A stretch of DNA of 64,000 nucleotides from NCBI GenBank assembly GCA_032334055.1, contig JAUOZS010000001.1, positions 3,434,001 through 3,498,000 on the forward strand, in the 5' to 3' direction. Below are positions 36,051 to 45,521 of the stretch, in pieces. Made by a program: the position numbers and the translations under genes. The stretch is from Selenomonadales bacterium 4137-cl (GTDB lineage: Bacteria; Bacillota; Negativicutes; Sporomusales; UBA7701). The notes beneath the pieces are model-generated. The model made no database searches. It saw only the letters and a program-made list of their open reading frames with translations, and was not told the origin of the DNA. Each line of letters opens with the position of its first letter. The stretch's first letter is position 1.

Positions 36051-36088
36051 CCGCCGACCCGCCCTTTTCCGTTCATCCCGGGCAACCC

Positions 36089-36118
36089 GACAGGACACCG
36101 CCGGTGTCCTGTCCTTTT
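36089..36118 (+). terminator. Terminator of the NrdD-like gene
   Basis: 11-bp perfect stem GACAGGACACC/GGTGTCCTGTC with a 3-nt loop, followed by CTTTT. Confidence 0.85.
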
Positions 36119-36340
36119 GTTCCCGGTGCCATCCGGCCCGATTTACCATACAATTCGCTATTTTTTACTATATTCGTGGCAAACCTTGCTTTCCCTCTCG
36201 CCCGTCGCGACCAGGAGCGGGACGTTCACACGGCAGGGGTTTCCCCGCCGGCGACGAACTATCAATATATCGTCCCGGCGCCGGGATTTCCAACGCCGGC
36301 GCCAGCGGCATCATCGAGCGAAACAGGGAGGTTTCAAGAA

Positions 36341-37450
36341 ATGGCTCAGGCATTTGCGTCCCCAGGCAAATACATCCAGGGCTACAACGAACTGGCCCGC
36401 ATCGGCAAACACGCCGCCAGCTTCGGAAGTTCAGCTCTCGTCCTCTGCAGCCGGGCACGGCTTCACGACCTGCAAGACATTATCGCCGACAGCTTCAAAA
36501 ACGCCGGCATCCAGGCAGTCTTCGAGCCCTTCGGCGGCGAATGCACGAAACAGGAAGTCGAGCGCCTGCGCTCCCTCGTCAAAAATCACCAAAGCGACCT
36601 CATCGTCGGCCTCGGCGGCGGCAAAGCCATCGACACCGCCAAAGCCGTCGCCTACCACGAAAAAACCCCGGTCGTCATCGTCCCCACCGTCGCCTCCTGC
36701 GACGCCCCCACCAGCTCGGTCGTCATATTTTACAACGAGGACGGCGCCTTCCAGGAAGCGCTGCTAACGCGGCGCAACCCCAACCTCGTCCTCGTCGACA
36801 CCCGCATCATCGCCAACGCCCCCGTCCGTCTGCTGGTGGCCGGCATGGGCGACGCCCTCGCCACCTACTTCGAGGCCCGCACCTGCGTCCAGGCCCACCG
36901 GCGCAACCTCGCCGGCGGCACCTTCACCCTCGCCTCCTACGCCCTCGCCGAGCTATGCTACCGGACCCTGCTCAGCGACGGCCTCCCCGCCGTTCTGGCC
37001 GTCCAGAGCAAAGTAGTCACCAAAGCCCTCGACAACGTTATCGAAGCCAACACCCTCCTGAGCGGCATCGGTTTCGAAAGCAACGGCGTCGCAACCGCCC
37101 ACGCCATCTACGACGGCTTCACCGTCATCCCCGGCGCCCGCCGGATGTATCACGGCGAATGGGTCGCCTTCGGCACCGTCGTCCAGCTCGTCCTCGAAAA
37201 CCGCCCCCGCCAGGAACTCGACGAAGTCCTGGGCTTCTGCCGCAGCGTCGGCCTGCCGACAACCCTCAAAGACCTCGGCATGGAAAACATCGGCCGCGAC
37301 CAACTCCTGCAGGTCGCCCAAGCCGCCACCGCCCCGAAGGAATCGATCCACAACGAACCCTTCCCCGTCACCCCCGACGACGTCGTGGCCGCCATCCTCG
37401 TCGCCGACGCCCTCGGCCGCGAATATAGAGGCACCGTTGATAAAGACTGA
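36341..37450 (+). CDS. gldA: Glycerol dehydrogenase
   Basis: 369 residues from the ATG at 36341 after GGGAGGTTTCAAGAA. Iron/zinc alcohol dehydrogenase family: NAD loop GLGGGKAIDTAKAVA, PTVASCDAPTSS, and metal ligands in GMGDALATYFEA (Asp), ATAHAIYDGF (His) and YHGEWVAFG (His). It oxidises glycerol to dihydroxyacetone with NAD+. Monocistronic, with terminator at 37465-37493. The 290 bp upstream (36051-36340) hold the preceding terminator, a GC-rich leader and no other gene. Confidence 0.93.
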   Translation: MAQAFASPGKYIQGYNELARIGKHAASFGSSALVLCSRARLHDLQDIIADSFKNAGIQAVFEPFGGECTKQEVERLRSLVKNHQSDLIVGLGGGKAIDTAKAVAYHEKTPVVIVPTVASCDAPTSSVVIFYNEDGAFQEALLTRRNPNLVLVDTRIIANAPVRLLVAGMGDALATYFEARTCVQAHRRNLAGGTFTLASYALAELCYRTLLSDGLPAVLAVQSKVVTKALDNVIEANTLLSGIGFESNGVATAHAIYDGFTVIPGARRMYHGEWVAFGTVVQLVLENRPRQELDEVLGFCRSVGLPTTLKDLGMENIGRDQLLQVAQAATAPKESIHNEPFPVTPDDVVAAILVADALGREYRGTVDKD

Positions 37451-37464
37451 GCCAGAATGCATTA

Positions 37465-37493
37465 AAACTGCCGGCAAACATTGCCGGCAGTTT
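37465..37493. terminator. Bidirectional terminator
   Basis: 12-bp stem AAACTGCCGGCA/TGCCGGCAGTTT with a 5-nt loop, between the converging gldA and methyltransferase genes; T-run on the plus strand. Confidence 0.85.
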
Positions 37494-38261
37494 TTACTTG
37501 GACTTTATCGCATAACCCATATAAGACACGCTCACATCGTCTCCTTCAGCCAGCGCAAAAACTTCCGCCAGTTCCCGTCCACCCAACCTGCCGCTCTTTA
37601 TCGCCGGCAGCTTCCACAGTATGGCCGACTTGCGCCGTGACGTAAGCCCGCGCACCTCCCGAGCGGCCAGGTTATTTTTTTCCATCAGAGCAGCAAGCTC
37701 GGCCGGAGTGATGAATTTTTCCCATACATGCGCGTTCTCCGGACACAATCCGCTCCACTCCTGCCAGAACTTAATCATCACCAGCTTGCTTGCCAGCGTC
37801 CTGTTGACAGTTTCAAAGAAAAAAAAGCCGCCGCTCCTGAGAGTTCTCGCCGCTTCGCTAATCACCCTTCCGGCATCTTCAACATGTTCGAGAACATCGC
37901 AACAGGTCACGATATCGAAGCTTTCTTCCGCAAACGGCAACTCCTCGCCCCGTCCCACCCGGTAATCGATGAGGACACTGTTTGCTGCGGCATGCTCGCG
38001 CGCCGCCGCCACCGAGGCTGACGCCGGGTCGATACCCGTAACCGCAAAACCGTCCCTGGCAAACTCCTCGGCGAGAAAGCCTCCACCGCAGCCGATATCC
38101 AGCACCTTCCGCCCCGAAAGGCCTCCCTCCTGTACCTTCCGACGGAAAAATCCGTAGCGCACCGGATTGAGACAATACCTGAGGCTGGCGAACTCGAAGC
38201 CTGCATCCTCCCGCCACCATCGGTCGCCGCGCGTTTCGTACAAACCGTTGTTTACCGGCAT
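37494..38261 (-). CDS. UbiG-like SAM-dependent methyltransferase
   Basis: 255 residues with class I methyltransferase motifs VLDIGCGGGFLAEEFA, GIDPASASVAAAREHA and FDIVTCCDVLEHVED. It resembles 3-demethylubiquinone 3-O-methyltransferase, but such anaerobes lack ubiquinone, so another small-molecule substrate is more likely. It is the last gene of a TetR-DUF4405-methyltransferase operon; its start overlaps the preceding gene. Confidence 0.82.
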   Translation of the reverse strand: MPVNNGLYETRGDRWWREDAGFEFASLRYCLNPVRYGFFRRKVQEGGLSGRKVLDIGCGGGFLAEEFARDGFAVTGIDPASASVAAAREHAAANSVLIDYRVGRGEELPFAEESFDIVTCCDVLEHVEDAGRVISEAARTLRSGGFFFFETVNRTLASKLVMIKFWQEWSGLCPENAHVWEKFITPAELAALMEKNNLAAREVRGLTSRRKSAILWKLPAIKSGRLGGRELAEVFALAEGDDVSVSYMGYAIKSK

Positions 38262-38539
38262 CGTCCCGTCCCGCCTTTCCCGGTCAGTCCGAAATGCGCC
38301 AACGCCGTCCGACGGTTGACCAACAAATGGCCAAACGCGAGGATAATCATCAAATAGCCGGCTATCTCGTGACCCCGCCGCAAAAGGAAACCAACGGCCT
38401 GCTGCGGGGGTTCCAGGCCCCCCGGATTCGCCATGTAATCAAAGTCCCGATGTTCGTAATGGTGAATCATCACCCCGCTTGCCGCCACCCCGACAAACAC
38501 CAGCATCAGCAGCAGCGACACCACTCTTCTTACAGCCAT
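38252..38539 (-). CDS. Small membrane protein, DUF4405/cytochrome b-like
   Basis: 95 residues from the ATG at 38539, one base after the TetR stop. Two or three hydrophobic helices with histidines placed as in haem-binding cytochrome b segments: GVMIHHYEH, RRGHEIAGYL and LAFGHLLVN. DUF4405-type proteins are usually small di-haem or haem-like membrane anchors. Its place between a TetR and a methyltransferase gives no clear role. Confidence 0.65.
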   Translation of the reverse strand: MAVRRVVSLLLMLVFVGVAASGVMIHHYEHRDFDYMANPGGLEPPQQAVGFLLRRGHEIAGYLMIILAFGHLLVNRRTALAHFGLTGKGGTGRCR

Positions 38540-38540
38540 C

Positions 38541-39173
38541 TCAGCACACTCCCGCCGTATTCTCATTACCCCCCGCTCTGGCGCCCCTCCTCAGCGCTCT
38601 GACAACAAAAGAAAACATCGACGCCGCGTCCCTTATCACATCTTCAGCTTCGCGCGCCACTACCAGCGGCGGCGCGGTATACTCGGTAAACGCCTCCACA
38701 AACCGCAACGCGGTTGTCGCAGTATCGCCCGCCACCTCGAAAGCGCCGCACCGTATCCCCGCCAGCAGCACATTCTCCACCCTGCCCGCAAGTTCTCGCT
38801 GGATAACCTGACGGTGACCGAGCACCTTCTTGCCGATATAGCTTATGGCGCTTTCCATCATCAGTTCATAAACACCCCGGTTATTCCGGAGTTCCTCATT
38901 GTATCCTTTGATATGCCCCAAAATCAATTGCCGCAAAAGTGCTTCCGGCGGCAAGTCCTGTGCGGCCAGACCGTCGAGCCGCCGGATGCAGTGCTCCACC
39001 GCCCTTTGCCAGAAAGCGTCAATCAGTGCCTCCTTGTCGGAAAACTCGTTATAGATCGTGCCGACGCTTACCCCCGCTTCCCTGGCGATATCCTTGATCG
39101 TCGTCCTGCTGAGTCCGAATCTCGCGGCCAAATTTTCAAATATATTAAGAATTTCCTCGCGTCGCCCGTTCAC
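38541..39173 (-). CDS. TetR/AcrR-family transcriptional regulator
   Basis: 210 residues. N-terminal helix-turn-helix (about 5-50: SRTTIKDIAREAGVSVGTIYNEFSDKEAL, in parts IKDIAREAGVSVGTIY and FSDKEALI). The C-terminal ligand domain is not diagnostic. It is the first gene of the operon with the DUF4405 and methyltransferase genes, which it probably controls. Confidence 0.88.
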   Translation of the reverse strand: MNGRREEILNIFENLAARFGLSRTTIKDIAREAGVSVGTIYNEFSDKEALIDAFWQRAVEHCIRRLDGLAAQDLPPEALLRQLILGHIKGYNEELRNNRGVYELMMESAISYIGKKVLGHRQVIQRELAGRVENVLLAGIRCGAFEVAGDTATTALRFVEAFTEYTAPPLVVAREAEDVIRDAASMFSFVVRALRRGARAGGNENTAGVC

Positions 39174-39280
39174 TTAACCCCTTCTTTTTTGAACATTTTA
39201 CGTTTCCATTCAAATATTACTAAGCCCGTGATCAAAAGTCAAGTCTATTTTGCCGTCGCCCCGACGCCGGTTCCAGCACT

Positions 39281-39305
39281 AAAAAAGCAGCCGGATATTC
39301 GGCTG
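39281..39305 (-). terminator. Terminator hairpin with no assigned gene
   Basis: 7-bp stem GCAGCCG/CGGCTGC around a short AT loop, followed on the minus strand by TTTTTT. It is placed downstream of the unexplained minus-strand frame. Confidence 0.65.
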
Positions 39306-39538
39306 CCCTATCAACGCCCCGCCGCTTGAACCGCCTGCAATGCCATGGCGATCCGCCGCTCCGGGGGCATACACGGCTGGTACCATTCCTGGGCAGGAGC
39401 ATGCTCCCGCCGTTTCCGCGATTGGCATACCCATCCCGCCTAATGCCAAGCGCCTACCCCGCCGATCAACTGCCGTATCCCGCTCGTCCGACGTTGGCGG
39501 GCGATGGCGTTCTCCTCCCCTCCCACCGCTTATCCACC

Positions 39539-39570
39539 GAAAAAACCGCCTGACGGCGGTTTTTCCCGGC
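39539..39570. terminator. Terminator of the manganese catalase gene
   Basis: About 10-bp stem AAAAACCGCC/GGCGGTTTTT with a 4-nt loop, T-rich on both strands, 6 bp after the stop at 39576. Confidence 0.85.
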
Positions 39571-39575
39571 TATGC

Positions 39576-40265
39576 TTATTGGGGCTGCCTGGCTCCGGGG
39601 TCGGGCGTCCGGAACACGGGCGGCTGGGGGTCCTTGATATCGAAATACTTCCCCGGCGTCGACAAGTCAAAATACAGCCGGGCGTTTTCATCCACCCCCC
39701 AGTCCTGGGTCGAACTCGTCCCCTGCACCCGGTTAAAAGCCTGCCGGAAAAGCGTGTTATGGGCCTCCTCGCGGTTAAGGAGAAAATCGATCGTCTGCCG
39801 GACATACTTATCCTCAATCTGGCGGTGGAGATATTCGTACACCACCTTGGCCCGCTGCTCGGAGGCGATATTCGACAACAGGTCGGCGGGAAGGTCGCCG
39901 GTGACATTGACATAAGCCGCGGTCCATAAGTAGCCCGAAGCATTAGACAGCGCCGGGTTAAGCCCCATCAGCACATGACTCTCGATATGGCCCGCAGCCA
40001 CCGCCGGCGCGTCCACGTCATGCCCGTTCAGCAGATTGACCGTCGTAGCCACCATCTCCATATGGCTCAGCTCCTCGGCGGCGATATCCATGAACAGATC
40101 CTTGATTGCCGGGTCCTTGATGCGGAAGCTCTGCGCCATATACTGCATCGCCGCCTTCATCTCGCCCTGGGGGCCGCCGAGCTGCTCGGTCAGCATCGCC
40201 GCATACGTCGGATTGGGCCTTTCCACCTTGACAGGCTGCAGCAATTCCTTATTATGCATAAACAT
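39576..40265 (-). CDS. Manganese catalase family protein (second CotJC-like paralogue)
   Basis: 229 residues from the ATG at 40265 after AAGGAGGGATGCTCAG. Ferritin-like di-Mn motifs: GPQGEMKAAMQY, AEELSHMEMVATT, SEQRAKVVYEYL and NREEAHNTLFRQ, closely parallel to cotJC at 26745. The C-terminal tail is longer and ends with Pro/Asp-rich DPQPPVFRTPDPG, and no cotJA/cotJB neighbours are present, so it may be a vegetative catalase or a coat protein. The extension upstream to 40406 lacks support. Confidence 0.88.
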   Translation of the reverse strand: MFMHNKELLQPVKVERPNPTYAAMLTEQLGGPQGEMKAAMQYMAQSFRIKDPAIKDLFMDIAAEELSHMEMVATTVNLLNGHDVDAPAVAAGHIESHVLMGLNPALSNASGYLWTAAYVNVTGDLPADLLSNIASEQRAKVVYEYLHRQIEDKYVRQTIDFLLNREEAHNTLFRQAFNRVQGTSSTQDWGVDENARLYFDLSTPGKYFDIKDPQPPVFRTPDPGARQPQ

Positions 40266-40321
40266 CTGAGCATCCCTCCTTCTGTCAATAGTTTTTGCTT
40301 CCGGAGCACGCTCTATGCAGA

Positions 40322-40353
40322 CGCAGCGGGCCCCCTGCGTAAGGGGCCCGCTG
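40322..40353 (-). terminator. GC-rich hairpin after the chemoreceptor operon
   Basis: 12-bp stem GCAGCGGGCCCC/GGGGCCCGCTGC, loop of 8, no T-run. It may be a weak terminator or an mRNA 3'-end stabiliser between the MCP and manganese catalase genes. Confidence 0.45.
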
Positions 40354-40464
40354 CGCCTGCGCGGCAACAATGACCGTTCACTTTGTAGCGCTTTATCGCC
40401 AATCACCCATTCCGTCAGCCACCCCGATCAGTTCGCCATTTACTCCCGGCCCAGCTTCCCGGGT

Positions 40465-41310
40465 TCAAACTTTCCTGTTCAGGCTTTCCGCCGCCGAGTC
40501 AAGCTTCGACGCCATAGCGCCGATGGACTGAACCGATTGCGCCACATCACCGATCGCTTGGGCAATCTGGGAAACCATCTCTTCGATGCGGCCAAGCTCC
40601 CCTTGATTAACCTCGCTATCATTCTGAACACTTTTTATAATTGCGGCGATTTTACTCACCGAACAGGCCGAATTGTCGGCAAGCTTCCTTATCTCATCCG
40701 CCACCACCGCAAACCCCCGTCCATGCTCGCCCACTCTGGCGGCTTCGATGGCGGCGTTTAGGCCGAGAAGATTTGTCTGTCCGGCGACGGTCTTGATCAT
40801 ATCCAAAACCTGCCTGGTCTCCTGAACCCTCACACCGGAGCTTTGCACCAGGTGGGTCAGGGACTTGCAGGCCGCGGCCACTTCCTCAGTCTGCGCGGCT
40901 ACTTCCTCGGTGGTGCTGGCAATAGTGCCGATCGCATCGGTCAGCGACGCCGCCATCTCGTTCACAGCGTCGTAGAGATCCACCGACTCGACAAAGGCCA
41001 CCGCGCCGATTACCTCGTTCCCCGCAGCGAAAATCGGGATCGCCGCCCCAATATAGGGAACACCGAATTTCTCCTTGCCGCCCCGCATATGGACAACCGC
41101 TTTTTCATCCATTGCCCTGACAATCGCCGTACCTGGTATTAATGCCATGCCGACTTTTACCCCGGTGTCGATTTTAGGGTTGACCAAACTAAAAAGGTAC
41201 TTTTCCCTGTCGCACACCGCCATAGTGACGTCACCGCGAATAAGTTCCCTGACGACAGGCAGAACACGGAAGAACTCCTCGAAAACGCTTTGATTCGTCC
41301 CGGCGCTCAT
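40465..41310 (-). CDS. Soluble methyl-accepting chemotaxis protein
   Basis: 281 residues from the ATG at 41310 ([14 protein letters not shown]) after GGTGAAACGA. No membrane helix. The N-terminal about 130 residues form a small sensor ([37 protein letters not shown]), followed by a short signalling domain with the CheA/CheW contact hairpin ([29 protein letters not shown] in parts [16 protein letters not shown]). It is the last gene of the sigma-54 operon, so it probably senses the operon's substrate in the cytoplasm. Confidence 0.9.
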   Translation of the reverse strand: MSAGTNQSVFEEFFRVLPVVRELIRGDVTMAVCDREKYLFSLVNPKIDTGVKVGMALIPGTAIVRAMDEKAVVHMRGGKEKFGVPYIGAAIPIFAAGNEVIGAVAFVESVDLYDAVNEMAASLTDAIGTIASTTEEVAAQTEEVAAACKSLTHLVQSSGVRVQETRQVLDMIKTVAGQTNLLGLNAAIEAARVGEHGRGFAVVADEIRKLADNSACSVSKIAAIIKSVQNDSEVNQGELGRIEEMVSQIAQAIGDVAQSVQSIGAMASKLDSAAESLNRKV

Positions 41311-41332
41311 TCGTTTCACCCCCACCAGGGTC

Positions 41333-41959
41333 TCAGCAAGAACACGCAAACTCAGCGGCAGTTTTCGCTCTTATTTCTTCCACTGTTACCCCGGGATATG
41401 TTTCTTTCAGCACAAGCCCGCGCGAGGTCACTTCGAATACGCACAGATTGGTCACAATGAGATCGACGACCTTTCTCCCGGTCAGCGGGAGCGAGCACTT
41501 CTTCAATATCTTCGGTTCTCCGTCTTTGCTGGTGTGCTCCATGGCGACAATCACCTTCCTGGCCCCCGACACGAGGTCCATCGCCCCGCCCATGCCAGGC
41601 ACCATTTTCCCCGGCACCATCCAGTTGGCCAAGTTTCCCTCCTGGTCGACCTCCAGCGCCCCGAGAACGGTCACATCCACATGTCCGCCGCGGATGATCG
41701 CGAACGACATCGCGCTATCGAACACGGCGCCGCCGGCGGCGATCGACACCGGCTTCCCGCCCGCATTCGTCAGATCCTCATCGACCCGTCCCTGCAAGGG
41801 CGACAGCCCGATGAAGCCATTCTCAGACTGAAGGATAACCTCCACGCCGGCCGGCAAAAAATCGGCCGCCAAAGTAGGAATTCCGATACCGAGATTAATT
41901 ACATAGCCATCCCTGAACTCCTGAGCTACCCTTTTTGCGATCACAGTTTTGGCATCCAT
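41333..41959 (-). CDS. 3-oxoacid CoA-transferase, subunit B
   Basis: 208 residues from the ATG at 41959. The catalytic glutamate lies in LQSENGFIG, with GLGIPTL-type [13 protein letters not shown] and [24 protein letters not shown]. AtoA/CtfB type: it moves CoA between acyl-CoA and a free acid such as acetoacetate. It follows subunit A by 14 bp. In this operon it would recycle acetoacetate released by the beta-keto acid cleavage enzyme. Confidence 0.93.
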   Translation of the reverse strand: MDAKTVIAKRVAQEFRDGYVINLGIGIPTLAADFLPAGVEVILQSENGFIGLSPLQGRVDEDLTNAGGKPVSIAAGGAVFDSAMSFAIIRGGHVDVTVLGALEVDQEGNLANWMVPGKMVPGMGGAMDLVSGARKVIVAMEHTSKDGEPKILKKCSLPLTGRKVVDLIVTNLCVFEVTSRGLVLKETYPGVTVEEIRAKTAAEFACSC

Positions 41960-41973
41960 CACATTGCCCCCCC

Positions 41974-42621
41974 CTACCCCTGAACGATCCAGTCTACGAA
42001 TATTCCCGGCGTCATTACCTCGTCCGGGTCCAATTGCCCTGCCTGGACGATCAGTTCGGCCTCCACGATAACCACCCCGGCTGCCGTCGCCATCAGCGGA
42101 TTGAAGTTGCGGGCCGAACGGCGAAACACCAGATTCCCGGCGGTATCCGCCATGTACGCCTTCAGTAGCGCGACATCGGCCTTCAGCGGCTTTTCCAGCA
42201 GATACTCCTTGCCATCGACTTGTATCACTTCTTTCCCGTCGGCGACCATCGTCCCGAGGCCCGTGGGGGTGAGTACGCCCCCAAGGCCGGCGCCGCCGGC
42301 GCGAATCCTCTCGGCCAACGTTCCCTGGGGCACGAGCTCGACATCCAGTTCGCCGTTGTTCATCCGCCGGCCGGTCTCGGGGTTGGTGCCGATATGGGAA
42401 ACGATGACCCTCCTCAGCCGGTCATTCACGACAAGCTTGCCGATTCCCCTGTCCGGCGTCGCGGTATCGTTGGCGATCACGGCAAGCCGGTCCGTGCCTC
42501 GTTGCAACAACCCGTCTATTAACTTCTCCGGCGTCCCCACGGCGAGAAACCCGCCGATCATTACGGTCATGCCGGCCTCGACCGCGTCGAGAGCCTTATC
42601 GAGTGTGCGGACCTTGTCCAT
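41974..42621 (-). CDS. 3-oxoacid CoA-transferase, subunit A
   Basis: 215 residues after AGGAGGACAAG. AtoD/CtfA type: [54 protein letters not shown]. It pairs with subunit B for CoA transfer. The exact donor (acetyl-, butyryl- or another acyl-CoA) is not determined. Confidence 0.93.
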   Translation of the reverse strand: MDKVRTLDKALDAVEAGMTVMIGGFLAVGTPEKLIDGLLQRGTDRLAVIANDTATPDRGIGKLVVNDRLRRVIVSHIGTNPETGRRMNNGELDVELVPQGTLAERIRAGGAGLGGVLTPTGLGTMVADGKEVIQVDGKEYLLEKPLKADVALLKAYMADTAGNLVFRRSARNFNPLMATAAGVVIVEAELIVQAGQLDPDEVMTPGIFVDWIVQG

Positions 42622-42679
42622 CTTGTCCTCCTGCTCTTTTATAACCGGAGAAGCCGGATTCCTCCGGCTCCTCCGCTTC

Positions 42680-43732
42680 TTACAGGGTAACTCTGACTCC
42701 CGCCGCGTATTGCGCCAGCAGCGCGTCGAAACGGCTCAAGTAACTGAAATCGTTTACCCCTCTTCTGTTTTGGGCCTCGGTAACCAACTCCACGACTTTG
42801 TCGTTGAAGGGGGTCGGGACACCACTTTCCCGCCCCTTGCGGCAGATAATGCCGTTTATATAGTCGATCTCGCAGTCGCGGCCCTTTTCGAGATCCTGCA
42901 GCATGCTGGCCTTCAGCTTGACATGCTGCCCCCAGATCTTTTTGTAAAGAGGCATTTTCGCGGGTATTTCGCCGGGGTCATGAAACTCGAAAGATTCCAT
43001 ATCCTCCCCCTGCATTCTTGCCAGCCGCACTCCCTGCGCATGACTGACCTTGATGCACTCGTCGGCGATGAACGCCACGCAGGTCATCGCCTTGGCATCG
43101 GCCAGCACATCCCCGAAGGTGCACCCCAGCGCGGCCGACATGCCGCTGAAAGTGGCGTTCATCAGCACCTTGGCCCAGCGGATGCCCATCAGATTCGTCA
43201 GGATTTCCGTATTGCCCACGCACTGCAGGTACTCTTGCACCGCCGTCAGGCGGGGGCGGACGACGCCGTCCAGTTCACCGATTTCAAAGGCGAATTTCCG
43301 GACCGCTTCCTGGGTGGTAGTCAGCATCGAAACGCCCGGTTTCAGCCAGGTTGCGCCAAAACCCACCGCGCCCCCGATAGTCCTCTCCCGGCCTACGACC
43401 GCGGCCACACTTTCTTCGGGAATACCGTTCTGCAGCGTGCAAACGATGCTTTCCTCATGCAAAAACGGCAGCAGATTTTTTAACACCACAGAATTGGCCG
43501 TCTGCTTGTTGAGCAAAAACACCAGATCGTACTTTCCGGTCATTTGCTCGGGAGTGTACGCCCGCACCGGCACATTCAGCTCCATAAAGCCGGTGATCGT
43601 CGCCCCCGCGGCGTTAAGCGCCGCCACGTTCTCCACACTGACGTCGATCAGGTCGACGCTTTTTCCCTTATGATTCATCAGGGCGCCGATGATGGTGCCC
43701 AGAGAACCCGCCCCAATAATTGCGGCTCGCAT
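42680..43732 (-). CDS. Ketopantoate reductase-family dehydrogenase, paralogue 1
   Basis: 350 residues from the ATG at 43732 after AGGGGACGAG. NAD(P) loop [16 protein letters not shown], catalytic Lys region [20 protein letters not shown] and C-terminal [15 protein letters not shown]. It is longer than PanE (about 300 residues). It has a close paralogue at 45522 in the same operon, and both flank the symporter genes. With BKACE and a CoA-transferase, it probably oxidises a hydroxy acid to a keto acid (or the reverse) rather than making pantoate. Confidence 0.82.
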   Translation of the reverse strand: MRAAIIGAGSLGTIIGALMNHKGKSVDLIDVSVENVAALNAAGATITGFMELNVPVRAYTPEQMTGKYDLVFLLNKQTANSVVLKNLLPFLHEESIVCTLQNGIPEESVAAVVGRERTIGGAVGFGATWLKPGVSMLTTTQEAVRKFAFEIGELDGVVRPRLTAVQEYLQCVGNTEILTNLMGIRWAKVLMNATFSGMSAALGCTFGDVLADAKAMTCVAFIADECIKVSHAQGVRLARMQGEDMESFEFHDPGEIPAKMPLYKKIWGQHVKLKASMLQDLEKGRDCEIDYINGIICRKGRESGVPTPFNDKVVELVTEAQNRRGVNDFSYLSRFDALLAQYAAGVRVTL

Positions 43733-43751
43733 AGAACTCGTCCCCTTGTTG

Positions 43752-45326
43752 TTATTTTGCCGCCGGTTTGGCGGTAAGCGATACCTTTTCATGAGCCGCT
43801 TCATCGGACTCCTGGCGGATGCGCAGGGCGACCGCGCGCGTAGACGGGCTCACGTCGGCCTCGAAATACGCCTCGTACGCCTCCTTGGGCGGAGCCTCCG
43901 TCATAAATACGGTTACCAGCACCGCGGCCAGCGACACTACAGCCCCGACGGCAAACGGGTTGGTAGCCCCCATTATCTTGGCGATAACATAAGTGCCCGC
44001 GCCGACGAACACCCCGGCATAGGCTCCGGCCCTGTTCATCCTCTTCCAGAAGAGCCCGAACCACACCGGCCACATGAACGCCGCGCCGAAAGCGCCATAC
44101 ACATAGGTGAAGCCCATGGCCAGAAGCATCGGCGGCTTTATGGCGCTGAGGACCGCCAGAACGCCGAGCAGGAACACCGAGACCCGCAGATGTTTCGTCG
44201 CTTTGGCTTCGTTCATTTCGCGGTTGGGGAAGAGGGCGCGATATATGTCGTAATAGATGGATGTCCCGCAGTGGAGCAGCATCGAGTTCGCCGTGGAAAC
44301 CGACGCTGCCATGATGGCGATCAAAGTCATCGCGCCCACGAACGGGGGAGCGTACTTCTGGACGATGAGCGGCATGATGTAGTCGGTGGTCTTGCCGACC
44401 GGCAGGCTGGGCAGCAAGGCTTTGGCCCCCAGGCCGATGATTATCAGGCAGATAAAAATGGGGATAAGCGCGATTACCGTCCACATCATCTGCAACACGG
44501 CCGCCTTGGCGTTTTTCGGGGCCATGAAACGGGCGATCCAGTGCGGAGCCACCGCAGCTCCCAGGGCATTGGCCATAAAAATCGCCATCAGCGCACCCCA
44601 ACCGAAGCTGCCCTCGGGAGAAAGCATGATCCCCGCCTTGATCGGCGGTCCGCCTACGTTGACAGGAGCGGTAGTCACGGCCACTGCGTCGAGAATATTG
44701 CCGATGCCGCCTGTCGCCGACAGGACGGCGCCCAGACCGAACGCCAGGCCGACGAGGATCAGGATGGCGTTGACGGTATCGGTCGCCGCCACCGACCAGA
44801 AGCCGCCGGTGCAGGTCATAAGCAGGAATACCAGGAAGCCGAAAATTGCCCATTCGTAAGGAATCCCGGTGATAGTATTGAAAACGATGCCAAAACCGAC
44901 CACCTGCAGATGGGAGAAAATGAAATAACCGATGAACATGAGAACGGCCACGATAATTTGCAGACTGCTGACCTTCTGGAAAGGCTCATAGCGCATGCGG
45001 ATAAACTCCGGGAAAGTCCGCGCCGGTATATCCGGCCGCCGGACCTTATAGGCGAGGAAGGGCATGATCGCCGTCGCCAGGAACCAGCCGGCCACCCAGC
45101 CGATGATCGCCGCCACGCCGGTGCGGTATAAAAATCCGGGAACGCCCATGACGGACGCGACGCTTACCCAGGTGGCGACAGAGGTGCCCACGCCGATGAA
45201 CAGGCCCATCCGGTGGCCGCCGGTCGTGAAGTCCGACAGGCTCTCAACTTGCTTGGAGCTCTGCCAGGCCGTCCAGCCCAGAAAGACAACATATAGGCCG
45301 AAAACTATGATGTAAGATATGTCCAT
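43752..45326 (-). CDS. Sodium:solute symporter family transporter
   Basis: 524 residues, about 13 membrane helices. SSS features: FTTGGHRMGLFIGVGTSVATWVS, FPEFIRMRY and STANSMLLHCGTSIYYDIYR. Related to pantothenate/organic-acid symporters. The ATG abuts the stop of the 49-residue accessory peptide (TAA-ATG). Sodium-coupled import of the operon's substrate is likely. Confidence 0.92.
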   Translation of the reverse strand: MDISYIIVFGLYVVFLGWTAWQSSKQVESLSDFTTGGHRMGLFIGVGTSVATWVSVASVMGVPGFLYRTGVAAIIGWVAGWFLATAIMPFLAYKVRRPDIPARTFPEFIRMRYEPFQKVSSLQIIVAVLMFIGYFIFSHLQVVGFGIVFNTITGIPYEWAIFGFLVFLLMTCTGGFWSVAATDTVNAILILVGLAFGLGAVLSATGGIGNILDAVAVTTAPVNVGGPPIKAGIMLSPEGSFGWGALMAIFMANALGAAVAPHWIARFMAPKNAKAAVLQMMWTVIALIPIFICLIIIGLGAKALLPSLPVGKTTDYIMPLIVQKYAPPFVGAMTLIAIMAASVSTANSMLLHCGTSIYYDIYRALFPNREMNEAKATKHLRVSVFLLGVLAVLSAIKPPMLLAMGFTYVYGAFGAAFMWPVWFGLFWKRMNRAGAYAGVFVGAGTYVIAKIMGATNPFAVGAVVSLAAVLVTVFMTEAPPKEAYEAYFEADVSPSTRAVALRIRQESDEAAHEKVSLTAKPAAK

Positions 45327-45476
45327 TTATTGCGCCTCCTTTTTTTCATAACTGAACAAACTACCTGTCGCTCCCCACCGTTTGACGCCGGACGCCTCGA
45401 TCTTCATGCAAAGAATCAGAGCGACGACTAAAACGAACAAAATACTGCATCCCCAAAACATAAACGCTATGGCCAC
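45327..45476 (-). CDS. Symporter small accessory protein (49 residues)
   Basis: GTG start after GGGAGGTGAAATCA. It translates to 49 residues: one hydrophobic helix (FMFWGCSILFVLVVALIL), then a charged tail (CMKIEASGVKRWGATG, FSYEKKEAQ). The TAA stop directly abuts the symporter ATG. This size and placement match small accessory proteins known to precede sodium:solute symporters in Firmicutes. It is too short for most gene callers. Confidence 0.82.
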   Translation of the reverse strand: MAIAFMFWGCSILFVLVVALILCMKIEASGVKRWGATGSLFSYEKKEAQ

Positions 45477-45521
45477 TGATTTCACCTCCCCGTTTTTGCG
45501 CGTTCCCCTCCGGAGCCCAGG

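Larger units (their letters stand above)
39174..39575. other. 402-bp intergenic region without a supported gene
   Basis: It contains a terminator-type hairpin at 39281-39305 on the minus strand (GCAGCCG stem followed by six T) and a strong hairpin near 39539-39569 that ends the manganese catalase gene. Between them a minus-strand frame ends in EWYQPCMPPERRIAMALQAVQ and AAGR-stop (39329-39407) but lacks a proper start, so it may be a decayed or very short peptide gene. Confidence 0.4.

Noticed and set aside
35861..36340. Long in-frame extension upstream of gldA
   Set aside because: It overlaps the NrdD-like gene in another frame, crosses a strong terminator and has a composition typical of noise. 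The ATG at 36341 has a good ribosome site and matches the family start.
39326..39915. Plus-strand open frames opposite the manganese catalase and its downstream spacer
   Set aside because: No homology, no ribosome site, and the second is antisense to a clear gene.
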